DNA of 64,000 nucleotides from positions 1,054,001 to 1,118,000 of the forward strand of contig JASVEC010000013.1 of NCBI GenBank assembly GCA_030770535.1. Direction: 5' to 3'. Below are positions 38,295-49,967 of the stretch, one piece after another; position 1 is the first letter of the stretch; every line of letters starts with the position of its first letter. The notes under the pieces were generated by a model. It made no database searches and was not told the DNA's origin. It saw nothing but the letters and a program-made list of their open reading frames with translations. A program made the position numbers and the translations under genes. This DNA is from Batkoa obscura. Its lineage: Eukaryota; Entomophthoromycota; Entomophthoromycetes; Entomophthorales; Batkoaceae.

Positions 38295-40501
38295 ATGAAC
38301 ACCAAGATTAGCAACATTACCAAAACCACTATGGATAATAAGGAAAAGAAAGAGAAAAACGAAGAGAATATTGGAACTGAAAATGAAGAAGTTTGTATCA
38401 TTTGTGCAAAAGAAATATCTTTTTACGCTATTGGATGTTGTAACCATGCTTTCTGCCACTTATGTAGTTTAAGACTACGTGCACTTTACAAATCAAACCA
38501 TTGTCCTATCTGTAAGGTAATTCAAAACAAAATAGCAAACTCGAGTTTAATCTAGAAATTTAATTTATTAGACAAACCAAGATGTAGCCGTATTTACTGA
38601 AACCAAATCAAAAACGTTTGAGGAGTTTAATCTCAAGGAAATGGTAATGGATGATAAGCTTAAAATTTATTTCAAAGATGAAAAAAATCGAATTGATGCT
38701 TTAAAAATACTTCAATATAATTGCCCATTTAAGGATTGTGATTTTATTTCTCTTGTTGGATTTCATAAATTACAAAGTCACGTTACAGCTGCTCATAATA
38801 AATTATTTTGGTAAGTTCTATTTATCAAGGTAGGAAGAAAAAGTATTTATTGATGTGCTTTAGTAACGTATGTGCGCATAACAAAAAAGAGTTTTGTGAA
38901 GATATGGAATTATATTCAAGAAAAGAGTTGGCGCGTCATATGAAATATGGTAGTGATAAAGTATTAGGAAAAGATGATGGCTTCCGTGGTCATCCAGGAT
39001 GTAGGTTTTGTAATGCTTCATTTTTTGATAACGATGGACTTTATGAGCATCTTAAGAAAAAACATGAATCTTGTTTTGTTTGTCAAAGGCTTAATCCACG
39101 AGACCAATCTTATTATAAAGATTACGCTGAATTGGTAATGCTATAACACCTTAGAAAATGTTAAATTAAAATACAATTTTAGGAAAAACATTTTGAAAAA
39201 GAGCATTTTGTATGTAAAGAAAAGGATTGTTTGGAAGAGAAATTTGTGGTGTTTGAAAGTTTAATAGATTTAAGGGCTCATGAAGTAAATTAATTTTTTG
39301 CACTATAAGCTTTGATTTAACATTCTATTTAGCTAGAAAAGCATACTGATAAATTTAGTAAAATACAAAGGGCAAAAATGAAAAAAGCACTCCAAGTCAA
39401 CTTGGAGTTTAAATACTCACGAGAAAAGGAACAAGAACCCTCTAATTCAAGGCGAAGAGAACAAACGGTAATTGCTTTCTATAGTATGTTCAAATTTTTT
39501 ATATCATTTAGAACGGATCATCAAACGAAAATACATCTAAACCAACCAGAAGAGTGAACGCACCTGCTGGATTTGGTATAGTCTCTAATCCTTCTCCACC
39601 GGCTGAAGCTCCAATAGTAGTCCAAAACGAAGAGGTAACACCATTGATAGCAGAAGAGAAATGGCCGGACTTGAATGGGCAGATAACTACCCCCAAAACA
39701 ACACCAAGGGTACCAACATTCGCAGATAAAAAAGATTTCAAAAATAAAGAGTTATGGCCTGAGTTATCAGAGCTAGGACCTAGTAGCTCAAAGCCAATAG
39801 CACAGTCAAAAAAACCAAATGGCTCATCAACTAATCTTTATTCGAAGCAGATGGCTGATAAACGACCTCCATTACCAAAAGATTCAACTATATTTGATCG
39901 TAAAAATGCACCATCGTTGAATCAGCCTACCCTTGCTTCATCTTTCTCTATACCAAGTTCAACATTAGAACAAATAGCACCATTAGTAAATCGAGACAAA
40001 AGTAAAATGGACGCTGTCAAAGAACTTGGAGCGTTGTTTTTTAATGGAATGTTGCAGCCCAGGGAATATTTGCTTAATCTAGCAGCAAGTCTAGAATCTC
40101 ATAGCACAACTTCAGAGCAATCACAAGCTAATGCTATTAAAATAGCAGATCTTTTAATTGATCATTTGGATAAAACAAAGGCAGTTCGATTACAAGCAGC
40201 TATCAGAGAAATAAAAAGTAAAAATGAAGCTTTCCCAGGGCTTCCATCAAAACCCAAACCTAAACATGGAAATAATGGAGCTAATACTAGAAAAGTGCTA
40301 GTGATTAAACCTAATGGTACACTAATACCAAAACCTAAACCTAAAAATAGTAGTGTCAGCAAAGCTAGTTTTCCTCAACCCGTTCCTTCTTCTTCTAATA
40401 CACAGGCCAATGATGATATGAGTAAAATATCAAGTGACAGTAAGAATAAAGATAGTAAACATAAAATCAAAGGCAAAAAAATGGATTGGACTCAATTGTA
40501 G
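38295..40501 (+). CDS. HEL2: RING and C2H2 E3 ubiquitin ligase, Hel2/ZNF598 type
   Basis: Six exons: 38295-38516, 38572-38810, 38864-39134, 39183-39284, 39333-39467, 39512-40501, about 652 residues (yeast Hel2 is 639). In yeast and animals this ligase senses collided ribosomes and ubiquitinates small-subunit proteins to start ribosome quality control. The order of domains matches: RING-HC CIICAKEISFYAIGCCNHAF then CHLC and CPIC in exon 1; then C2H2-like fingers CPFKDCDFISLVGFHKLQSH, CRFCNASFFDNDGLYEHL and CKEKDCLEEK...RAHELEKH; then a disordered Pro/Ser-rich C-tail with the NAPAGFG motif and a Lys-rich end. Introns are 44-55 bases. The ATG at 38295 is the first in frame. Confidence 0.93.
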
Positions 40502-40687
40502 TTAAGTTGAGATAGAAAAATTAATAAAAAATTATATTTTATTACTAATTAGTATTCTTTAAAGTTTATTATATCGTAGACTATAAAAATTGATAACCTT
40601 AGTTACATCTTTATTGTATCGAACTATTTTAATTGTAACATTAAATAGTAGAAACATTATAATAATTTTGAAAGTCAACTATTGAAA

Positions 40688-41209
40688 TTATTTAGAATTA
40701 CATTCCATATTTATAAAAGAAGCAAGGTGTTCTTTTTCAAAAGTCTCCAGACTCCATGATGTATTGCTCAGCTTCTCTTCGCCTCCAATCCAAGTATAAA
40801 CCATAGCCATTTCTTTAGACTTACTCCCATTATCCTTAATAACTTCAACTACTACTTGAGTTCTATTATAATCCTAACTCATTATATTAATTGTTTGTTT
40901 TATTTATGAAAGTTTAAATTACTTCGCCTTCAAAGTGATCTAACTTTGTAATGTCTTCTTCTGTTACATTCTTGAATAACTTACCTTCTGTCAATTCACC
41001 ATCTGAAAAATAAATCCCTGGATATAGTGCTCCTTTAACTGTTACTCGTTTGTAATTCTAAAATGATCATCTTTATATATATTCTTCTCAACAATAATTG
41101 TGTTTACCTTCAAGATTGCAGGTAATAGTGTAAACTCTGTTTTTGGAGCCAATACCCTTTTTAAAACTGTAAGGTTTTGTAAACTACCATAAATAAATAG
41201 ATCTTTCAT
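40688..41209 (-). CDS. AIG2-like / gamma-glutamylcyclotransferase-fold protein
   Basis: Three exons, 41209-41108, 41057-40923 and 40873-40688, with introns of about 49 bases; about 140 residues. The start MKDLFIYGSLQNLTVLKRVL has the family's (F/V)xYGSL substrate loop. Exon 2 gives GALYPGIYFSDG and LDHFEGE, the latter holding the usual acidic residue, and exon 3 begins DYNRTQVVVEV and AMVYTWIGG, as in AIG2 and GGACT proteins. The fold releases 5-oxoproline from gamma-glutamyl amines or peptides; the exact substrate is unknown. A strong foldback lies 61 bases upstream of the start, within or near the likely 5' leader. Confidence 0.85.
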
Positions 41210-41270
41210 TTCAAGAACAAATTTGAGATTGTGACATTCTTTATTCTTGTTAGGTTTGTATTTATATGCT

Positions 41271-41434
41271 GACAAGATTCATGCAGTTCAAAAATAGCAC
41301 AAAATACAACTGCAGCAACAAATATTCTTTATGTTTAAATACAAGATACCCAAGCCTGTATGGGTGTCTCAAAAAGAATATTTGTTGCTGCAGTTATGTT
41401 TTATGCTATTTTTGAACTGCATGAGTCTTATCAG
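41271..41434. repeat. Long foldback: 60-base arms around a 44-base loop
   Basis: Left arm 41271-41330 and right arm 41375-41434 match as inverted repeats at 55 of 60 positions. All five differences are C/T, and no gaps are needed. The loop itself holds a smaller stem (AGATACCC...GGGTGTCT). It sits between the start of the AIG2-like gene and the 3' end of the Erg26-like gene, both leftward. No clear target duplication flanks it. Confidence 0.93.
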
Positions 41435-41594
41435 AATATTAATACCTACCTAATATTCTCATTTTCAAAAAATAAATTTAGTGTGATTTTCTAAAAGTGG
41501 TACTAGATTATTTATAGTAGCAATGTAAAAATTTAATAACAGAAATATTCAAAATAAAATGTGCTTTAATAAAACGAAGTATTAGTTTAATAGT

Positions 41595-42709
41595 TTAAGG
41601 AACAGGAGCATCTTTGGGCTTAGGAATCCCTTGTCTTTCACGTTCGTCCATAAAATAACGTGCAGATTTACGAAGCCCCTCTTCTATAGTATAGAGTGGC
41701 TCATAACCAAGGAGAGTACGAGCTTTGGTAATATCAAAATAACGATCGTTAGTAGCATTGGAAACCACAAATGGGGTTAATTTCCAAGGGATAGGTTTGA
41801 TGGGTTCCAATAAGTTGATAAAAAAGGTGACTAAGTAAGCAATGAAAAAGGAAACGTAATAAGGTAACACTCTATAAAAGGAATTTTTAGCTCCAAAGAA
41901 AGTTAAAAATTTACGTGCATTATTAAAGAATGGCATTGGGGTGCCATTAGTGATAAAAAAAGCTTCTCCTGCTATCTTATCATTTTCGTCTAGTTTATCA
42001 GATGCTAATATATGTGCGTATGCTGCATTTTCAATATAAGTAAAATCAAATAAATTGGTATTATCTCCAATGCATATCGAAGCTTGTCCTTTATCTAATT
42101 GACCTAAAAACCCTGGTAAATTTTGACGATCTCCAGGCCCAAACAATCCACTCAATCTTAAACTACATGTTTTTAAAGTCGGGGAATTAGCTTTTAATAC
42201 CATATCTTCGGCAAGGTACTATCATAACCTTATTAGTTTTAAAACAATAGAATAATTGTTCAATTTACCTTTGTATGAGAATAATCTTCAATATGGTTTT
42301 TAACCGGTGGGAAACTTTCATTCATATTTCTTATTGGTGATCCATCATATACTACAGAGCATGATGATGAAAATACTAACTTTGGAATATTCAAATCTTG
42401 GCAAACTTTGATCACATTTTTCATACCTTCAACGTTCACTTTATGTAAAATTGCTTTTGGGGCATTTGCTAAAGGGGATGCGGTTTGAAAGATAGTGGTT
42501 ACTCCTTGACAAGCTTCACTCATAGCATTATAGCTACACAAATCCCCTTTGAAAAATTTGATATCATTGGTATATTCAAGTCTTTTTTCTATATCAAATA
42601 ATCTTATTTCTATTTCAGGCCTCTCTTTTTTTCTTCCAATTAACTGATTGACTATATGTCTTCCTAAAAAGCCTTCACTTCCAATTACTAAATAAATTTC
42701 TTTTTCCAT
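41595..42709 (-). CDS. Sterol-4-alpha-carboxylate 3-dehydrogenase-like (3-beta-HSD family)
   Basis: Exons 42709-42269 and 42218-41595 with a 50-base intron; about 354 residues against 349 for yeast Erg26. It is a short-chain dehydrogenase: the NAD(P)-binding GSEGFLGRHIVNQL lies near residue 11, followed by DLCSYNAM, the SSSCSVVYDG active-site serine region, and the YSHTK catalytic Tyr/Lys pair immediately before the intron. Then come LKTCSLRLSGLFGPGDRQ, the 3-beta-HSD substrate region, and one likely membrane segment (YYVSFFIAYLVTFFI) as in Erg26. The family removes the C4 carboxyl of sterols with oxidation at C3, in the endoplasmic reticulum. It may be Erg26 itself or a paralogue acting on another substrate. 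Confidence 0.88.
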
Positions 42710-43449
42710 TTTATAAACTATTTTTGAATAATTCAACAAAGACTAGCTCGAAATTAAGCTGTTGTTCAGATATAGATTTTAGCCAATTAATTTAAGTGTT
42801 TTAAATATTAACTGTTGATTTGTTCTTTTAATATCGTATCATATTTTCGAACATGATTTGAGCTTTATGAACTTCAATCCTTAAACATTTTAGTGAAGAA
42901 ATGAAATAACTGAATAAAAGTTTATTTAATGTTTTAAAGCCACTTTATAATCTTTTGTTTTTGGTTATTAATCTATTACTAAAAAAGTACAGCTATTTTA
43001 AACTTAATATACAAAAAATCTCATAATATAAAGATAAAATAACTTTATAAAGCGAAAGTTTTAGTAAAGAAGTAACAAAAGCAGCAGGAAATAATATACT
43101 ATAATAAATTTTCATCGAGCGCTAATAAAAATTAAAGTTTGTTTTACTCCAAAGTTTGCCACAAATAATAGAATGCTATTATTAAATTGGATCCACTTTT
43201 AGCCATATAAACTTTAATCAAAATCAACTCTTAATTAAGAAATCCGATAAATTAAAGGCTAACAAAAAAGCAGCAATTTTGTGATAAAGTTATATATTAG
43301 CACTTTCATTGGTTCTTTGACTCATGGTACTTGGTAAAAAAGTTCATTGATTTTTTTAAACTTTTATTATTTAATTGGCTATTTAAAACAGGGACCAAAC
43401 ATTAATAAATAAATTTTAGAATTTTATATCTTTGTTAGTTTTGTAAATA
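42710..43449. other. intergenic between divergent genes
   Basis: Shared upstream region of the Erg26-like gene (-) and the coiled-coil gene (+). AT-rich, no element recognised. Confidence 0.5.
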
Positions 43450-45833
43450 ATGGAAACGTGTGAAAGAACTTCACCTTATAATCCGCATATCGCCCTACAC
43501 GAAAAGGTATTAAATATATAATATAATTTAGTAGATATTAATTTTGTTTTTAGTCAAAAAAAATGGAAGCTGAGAATGTTTACCTCACCCAGAAATTAAA
43601 TTATTGTAAAAGACAGTTAGAAAAAGCTGCTGTATTAATTAAAAGGTTGTCTGCTACCCCGGATCCTGAGCCGTGTAAACTGCCTCATGGGATGAGCGAA
43701 ATCCAAAAAAAAGAATATGAGGCGGCTATGAATGAATCAATTAAATACCGTATGGCATACCGACAAATTAGCAATCGGTTTGAAGTTCAAACTAAAGAGC
43801 TAAAGGATATAAGGAGCATGGTAAATCAAATTTTAAAAGGCAAAGTACCAGTCGAAACTTTGCTATTTGAAACTCCAAATGAAAAGCAGCTCAAATCAGA
43901 CGTTGAAGGATACAAAAATGATATTGAGAACTTAAAAAGGGTACATGCATTGGAGATTGATCATTACAAAAATGAGATCGCCCAGCTTAATAATGAGGTC
44001 AAAAAATTTAAACAGAAAGAAAAGAATGTTGAACCAAAAATCATTGAGCTTGAATATAGAGTCCATTTTTATACTAAGCAATTAAACAAAAATAGTAAAG
44101 ATGTTATGAAATTGAGTGAAAGAATAAAACTCCTCCTTGATGAATCACATAATAAAGATGTAATTATTAAGAGCTTTGAAAAGAAAGTGAATACCATATG
44201 TTTTGCTCTTGATGGGCTATACAAGAAAGTAATGGTTCTTGAAAAGGCACTACGGGCTTCAGAAGAGGAAAAAGTAGCATTACCAGCTACTAAATTAGTT
44301 GAAAACGTTGTTAATATGGTCGAAAACGAAATCAGATCTACTGAGGATCCAGAAATTTTGAAGAGCGTATTAGCTACTGCCGCTGATAAAATTACCTTGT
44401 TAACGGAAGAAATTGGTAGGTTGAAAGATGAAGCTGATGGAGTTGAAAAAATGAAAGATTTGGCAACCCAGCTTGGTAAAGAAGGTGATGATTTGAAAAA
44501 AGAAATGGTCGAAAGTAAAGACAAGAGAATTAATGAATTACTTGAGAAAATGGAAAGCCTGGAAATTTTGAATAAGGAGCTAGAGGCTAAAAATAGTGAA
44601 TTAGAGGCTAAATATACCGAACTCGGATTAAGGAGTAATGAAATAATGGATGTATCTTTAAATATTTCTGCGCAAGAGGATAGCAAATTCATAAAAAGCG
44701 TGGAAAAAAGTGATGCTGTTACTGATGAAAAGAGAGATTTTATTATTGAAGAAATGAAGCAGCAAATTAAAGGACTTGACGGAGATGTTATATTATTAAA
44801 CAATAAGCTAACCTTTACCGAAGCAAGGAATAAAGAACTTGAAAACAAGCTAGCAAGTACTGAATTAGCAGCAATGAGTTTAAGTGAAAAACTTGAAGAA
44901 ATAACTGCTACCTCAACAAGCAACAATACAGAATATAATCAAAAGATGGAAGAACTCGAGAAAAAGTTTATACATGCTTTGGAAGCACTCAAAGACACTG
45001 AATTTGAGTTTGAAGAACTACAAGAACATACTGAATCTCTTTCTCGAAAGTTAGAGCTTATTTCAGAGGAAGCATTTGATTATAAATGTCAAGTTTCGTG
45101 CCGAGAATTAGAACTTAGTGGTATGGAAGATAAGATAGCAGTATTGGAGAAAGAAAATGTTTCACTTAAGGAAGAGATTCAGGATTTAAAGTCAAAGCTT
45201 GATCAATCAAGCGAAAATGTTCATATGACCCTCCAAACCCAAACTGAGTCAAATAGTAAGATTGAGGTCTTACAATTAGAACTTAAGCAATCCGACCAAG
45301 AATTACTTTTAAGCAAACAAACTCAAGAAAAATTAAGAGGCGAACTTGATGAATTAAAACGTGAGGCTTCAATAGTCAATGAAGCACTAACAAAAAAAGT
45401 AAAGGAAGGACAAGTCATTGAGGCAAAATTAATCCAAACTCAGAAGCAAAATAGGAGTTACTCAGAAAAGATCAAAAGTTTACAAGTATTTAACTCTGAA
45501 TTAACAGCTGAAAAAGAAGAGTTATGTAGAAATATAATTGGTAAAAGCAATACAAACATATTGGATGAGAACCATCATTTAAAGGAAAGATGTAGTATAT
45601 GGGAAACTAAGAATAAAGAATTAAGAGAAGAAATAAGCAAATTGAATAGTAAAGCTCAAGAAGATAAGAAAAAAATTGAAGAATACCAGTGTTTAGAAGA
45701 TGAGATTGAAGAAACCGTAGTTTTCTTAGAGACAAAGAATACGAAGCTTAAAGCTGATTATGAGGAATTGGTTGAGAAGTATGAAAAATTGGAGGCAGAA
45801 AATCAGCGTTTGAATAGCCAACAGGAAGCTTAG
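43450..45833 (+). CDS. Long coiled-coil protein, unknown
   Basis: Exon 1 (43450-43506, METCERTSPYNPHIALHEK) joins in frame across a 47-base intron (GTATTA...TTTTTAG) to exon 2 (43554-45833); about 778 residues. Apart from the first 60 or so residues the protein is nearly continuous heptad-rich coiled coil with very high Glu, Lys and Leu, for example LEAKNSELEAKYTELGLRSN and ELRGELDELKREASI-like text. No motor, kinase or membrane segment is visible. Such proteins are often structural or tethering parts of the cytoskeleton, spindle pole or Golgi; which one cannot be told here. The long antisense open frame at 44069-44926 is a by-product of this composition. Confidence 0.85.
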
Positions 45834-45978
45834 TAATTTTTTAGTATCTGGGATACCTGAAGTAATAGTTTGTAAATTATTTAACTTATTTAAAATAAAA
45901 TTTATTATTATTGCATTTTAATTTTTTTTTCTATTATATTTAATAATTTAGCAGTTGTAAAATTGTTTTATGGTTTAA

Positions 45979-46081
45979 ATATGGAGGATGTATTTTTTTG
46001 AAGAATTTTGCCATCAATTTTTCCACTCAAATAGTGCTTAAAAAGTGGAAAAAGTGATGAGACCAAAAAGCACCTCCATAT
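45979..46081 (-). mobile_element. MITE-like element copy 9
   Basis: ATAT-GGAGGATGTATTTT left and CACCTCC-ATAT right, with the core lightly altered. Confidence 0.88.
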
Positions 46082-46239
46082 CTTGTTAACACAAACTAGA
46101 ATCTTATGAAGAATTTTTATAATAATCGTTTTCAAGCTTATAATTTGCAAGCTGTCGTAAAATAGCAATCAAAAAACTACATATCCTTTTTTGTTACTTT
46201 GAATATAAACAGTAAACAAAAGAATATTTGAAAAATAGT

Positions 46240-46346
46240 ATATGGGGATATATTTTTTTGTCTAACAATTTTACTAACAATTTTTCCGCTCAAATAGCGC
46301 TTAAAAGATGGAAAAAGTAATGAAGCCAAAAAAAACACTCCCATTT
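46240..46346 (-). mobile_element. MITE-like element copy 10
   Basis: ATAT-GGGGATATATTTT left and CACTCCC-ATTT right. The flanking four bases match at three of four positions. Confidence 0.85.
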
Positions 46347-47007
46347 GTTCATTTTCTATACAATGAAAAAGTTGAACTCTTGAACAAAAAAATGTGTTAT
46401 ATAAACCAAAGTAAGCAATGGCACAAATAGGACACAGACAACAAAGCTATTAAATTTCACCAGAGTATGGTACCGTGATATGCTGAATTTTCTTTTATAA
46501 GGACAATGGGCCTTCTTCAGCTCTTCCGGAAATACTTCAGAAATTAAAAATAACAATGAGTTAAAAATACTCTGAGTGCTTAATAAGCCTATTATGAATT
46601 CAGATAAGCTATTAAAATCTCCTAAGATGATGGATTTACAATAAGGTATTATAATAAATGATTAAATATATTAAAATGAGTAAATTTTAGCCAGAATTAT
46701 GAGGTAAGGAATAATTTTAATACAGTTGTATAGTGAGTATCAGTAAGTCCATAATGTTTTATACTATTCTGACCTACGCTTTTTAATAAGTATAAATGAT
46801 AACAAGCATTAGCCAACTCATCATTGTAAAAAATAACCAATGTGATTAAAATGCATACTATAATGTTTTATTGAGTTATATAAAGGTATCTCTATCTTGG
46901 ATTCTATCAAATTTAAAAGCAATGAGACATTATCGCTATAAGTGTCAATAAAGCTAATGTAATAAATGGACTGTCACTTTGTTGTTTTTAAATTTTATGA
47001 GAGTAAA

Positions 47008-47113
47008 TTATGAAGATGTATTTTTTTGTTTAAAAACTTTACTAACAATCTTTTCGCTCAAGTAGCGCTTAAAAATGTAAACAATAATGAAGCCAAAAAA
47101 AACACCCCCTTAT
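47008..47113 (-). mobile_element. MITE-like element copy 11
   Basis: TTAT-GAAGATGTATTTT left and CACCCCC-TTAT right: the duplication is TTAT. Confidence 0.9.
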
Positions 47114-47444
47114 GTTGAATGAAAATACGATAGTAATACAACTGTGTATCACGTAGTTTAAAGATTAAGGGTTATGTAAATTTAACGTGTAACAATTTTA
47201 ACTAAAGCCGTTCCCAAAGAGGGCTCTTCCAATGCACTAACTACAGTCATTAACATGTTTCCTAATATTATGATAACCAATAGTTTGTATGCAAGACAGT
47301 GGTATATTTTTTAATGATAGCTAATACAATTATAAATAAAATCAAAAAAGTATGAGTAATAAAATTATAAATGTGGTAAAAAGTAGATATAGCATATGTT
47401 TTTATTTTGTTCTATTGTAAATTTTTTTGGCTTTTTATTTAGTT

Positions 47445-47548
47445 ATTTGGGGATGTATTTTTTTATTTAAGAATTTTGCTAACAATTTTTCCACTCAAAT
47501 AGCGCTTAAAAATAGAAAAGTGACAAAACCAAAAAAAACACCCCAATC
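47445..47548 (-). mobile_element. MITE-like element copy 12
   Basis: ATTT-GGGGATGTATTTT left and ACACCCC-AATC right. The core is present, but the flanking four bases do not match, so one flank has changed. Confidence 0.82.
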
Positions 47549-48260
47549 TTTAATGAAAATAATAATTTATTTTCATTAAGATCATACTATACTAAAAATT
47601 TTATACACACTTTAAATGTAAATACGTGGCACAAAACATAAATATGATAATGCTATCTATAAGTGTATTATTTAAGTAATATATTGATTATAAATTCTAA
47701 AAAGGAAGCATATAAATTAATAAATATTTGATGATAAAATAGTAACGTAATAAACACAGAGTTTTATTTAAATTAAAAGTAAAACAATTTATTAATTTAT
47801 TAATATTGTTATTACACTCATTTTTGTTAAAATAAACTTAAATGTAATTATGATATTATAGCTAAATTTATGTTAAGAATTATTTATAATCTAAGATGGG
47901 TTCGAATAAAGGCGACTTTTATCTATTATAAATGACGGTATAGAGAAACCTTAATAATGAAAATATAAAAACTAGTTTATAACTTAATAGTTTTATATTT
48001 TGTTCTAAGTATACGTGTAACTGTTGAAAGCTTTGGTACCATTAGCTCAAAAAGCAATTAGACGATTTTGTATATAAAGCTAATATTCAAAAGTAATAGG
48101 CATCGTAGCCTCTGTATTAAAAATATATATAAAACCATAAATAACTTTTAAGTTTAAAATTTAATCGTAAAAGCCTTTTAGAAGATAAAAGTAGATAGCT
48201 TACTTTGTAAATTAGTTGTAATAAAAATTTACTAGTCATATAAATAACATTGTAATGAGA

Positions 48261-49967
48261 TTATAGAGAAAGATGATAAGGATCTCGAAGTGGGAAATGA
48301 GTTAAATAGGATTCGATTTGTTCAAAAGTGAACTTGGAGTCTCTAAAGCCATACTTTGAGTTTATTGATAGTTTTAAAAATCTTATAAGTTTTGATAAGT
48401 TTTTATAAATAACATTGTTATCTTCTTTAGTTAATAAATCATTTGCTAATAGATTAATTGAAAAATAGACTAAAGGAATAAGATCCTCAGAATCTAATGT
48501 TATTTGGTAACAAATATCCTTCTTTAAGTATTTTTGTTGAATTGCCGAGTCAAGTAGCTTCCATATATTTATAGCGTTGCCATACATTTTATAGCAGTAA
48601 TCTCTGGAAGGCAATTTATGAAATTGAGGCGATAAAATTATTATAGGGTCTAATAACAATAGCTTGCATGTATTTAAAATGCTGTAAGCACAGTTGTTAA
48701 AAGAATGGTTAGAGAATATCCTTATCCCATGTTTTTTAAACTCATAAGCTTGAAATGGAGTAGCCAATTCATATATTTTATATTCTTTCGGAGTTGATTG
48801 AACTATTTTATCTATTTTATTTATTAGATCATTTCTGTAACTATTTTCTTCATAAAAAATGGTTAAATTCCCAATCTCATTTTTTGTACTGTTCTTTATT
48901 ATCTTATCTTTATAATAACCTAAAAAATTACACGTTTCCATTTCTACCCAAACTACATATGCATAGTAAGAAGATCGGGAATTGTATTCTGGGGTTGAAT
49001 TCAGTAGCTTGCTATTTGAAAATAGAGCAATATCCTCTACAATTACAATATTGTCAGTTGAATTCCTTACTACTGTTGGGGCACAAAGTACCTTTTTATT
49101 TACATGCATGAACTCTTGATTCTGGTCTAACTTTAGTTCATTTGGCTGGCACCATTTAATAAAAACATAAAATAAATCAATAATTTCCCATAATTTTTTC
49201 TTCCATTTCTCATTAACTTTATTATTCTGCTTTTCAATCTCATTTTTCATTTCAATTGCACAATCAATATATATTGAAGCCGTTGCCCTTTGGTTGCTAT
49301 AAAAATATTCTGCAACGAGTAATGTAATCGCTGTGAGATTTTCTAGGCAAGGTTGATCTATACCATTACTTAATAGTTGATCAAAATTGTTTAATTCATA
49401 GTTTAACAGCAAACTAAGTCCATTGTCTGAGAATCTTATGACCTTGTTAAATGTTTGAAACAGCATTAGCTTCAATAATGACCTATCGCTACTTTTTAAT
49501 ATATTCACCAGGCATCCTTTATCTATCCAATAGCTCTCAGGATCAATTCTAGTGTAGTATACATCTACAAAGCAATTAAACAATCGGCTCGGGTTTATTC
49601 CATTTGCCAACATTGATGTCACTTTTAGCTCACTTCCCGGATTGTCATCGATAAGTGAAAACAAACTGGATGGAAGATCATCACAGTTTATTAGATTATT
49701 GAAGATCAATATCCCACGCTCAACTTCTTCCCAAAAATCGTGATTTTCTTTTTTAGCAACTAATCTTCCCCCTTTTCTTTTTCTCATGATATTTTTTAAC
49801 TCTAGTACTTTCTTTTGCTTTTGAAATAAATGTATCATCCATTTTAAGTAGTTTGTTAGTAAGCGTTGTTTGATTTTATCAGACTGGTTGTTGATTTTAT
49901 ATAATGTACATATAAGCTCATTTTGTAGTAAATTTATTTGCTTATTCGCATTATCTTTATAAGACAT
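48261..49967 (-). CDS. Divergent MHR-like protein, intronless
   Basis: 568 residues from a clear ATG (MSYKDNANKQ). The N-terminal coiled coil ends ICTLYKINNQ...LLTNYLKWMIHLFQKQ, which lines up with CTLNKILQQ...NNYLKWLEKEF of the 2182 gene exactly across that gene's intron position, but without an intron. A weak MHR-like region follows: NCFVDVYYTRIDPESYWID, LTAITLLVAEYFYSNQRATA, SIYIDCAIEMKNEIEKQ and KKLWEIIDLFYVFIKW in place of the RRxW segment. No zinc cluster is present. A decayed sister lies at 24340-26040. The family assignment rests on this alignment by eye; a regulatory function is inference. Confidence 0.7.
   Translation of the reverse strand: MSYKDNANKQINLLQNELICTLYKINNQSDKIKQRLLTNYLKWMIHLFQKQKKVLELKNIMRKRKGGRLVAKKENHDFWEEVERGILIFNNLINCDDLPSSLFSLIDDNPGSELKVTSMLANGINPSRLFNCFVDVYYTRIDPESYWIDKGCLVNILKSSDRSLLKLMLFQTFNKVIRFSDNGLSLLLNYELNNFDQLLSNGIDQPCLENLTAITLLVAEYFYSNQRATASIYIDCAIEMKNEIEKQNNKVNEKWKKKLWEIIDLFYVFIKWCQPNELKLDQNQEFMHVNKKVLCAPTVVRNSTDNIVIVEDIALFSNSKLLNSTPEYNSRSSYYAYVVWVEMETCNFLGYYKDKIIKNSTKNEIGNLTIFYEENSYRNDLINKIDKIVQSTPKEYKIYELATPFQAYEFKKHGIRIFSNHSFNNCAYSILNTCKLLLLDPIIILSPQFHKLPSRDYCYKMYGNAINIWKLLDSAIQQKYLKKDICYQITLDSEDLIPLVYFSINLLANDLLTKEDNNVIYKNLSKLIRFLKLSINSKYGFRDSKFTFEQIESYLTHFPLRDPYHLSL

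Larger units (their letters stand above)
45834..48260. other. gene-free stretch dense in MITEs
   Basis: Four MITE copies within about 1.6 kb (45979, 46240, 47008, 47445), all in the same orientation. No gene is seen; open frames here are short or pass through the elements. Confidence 0.65.

Noticed and set aside
44069-44926. Long antisense open frame of 285 codons
   Set aside because: It lies opposite the coiled-coil gene, is Ser/Leu/Phe-rich as expected from the complement of Glu/Lys codons, and has no domain.
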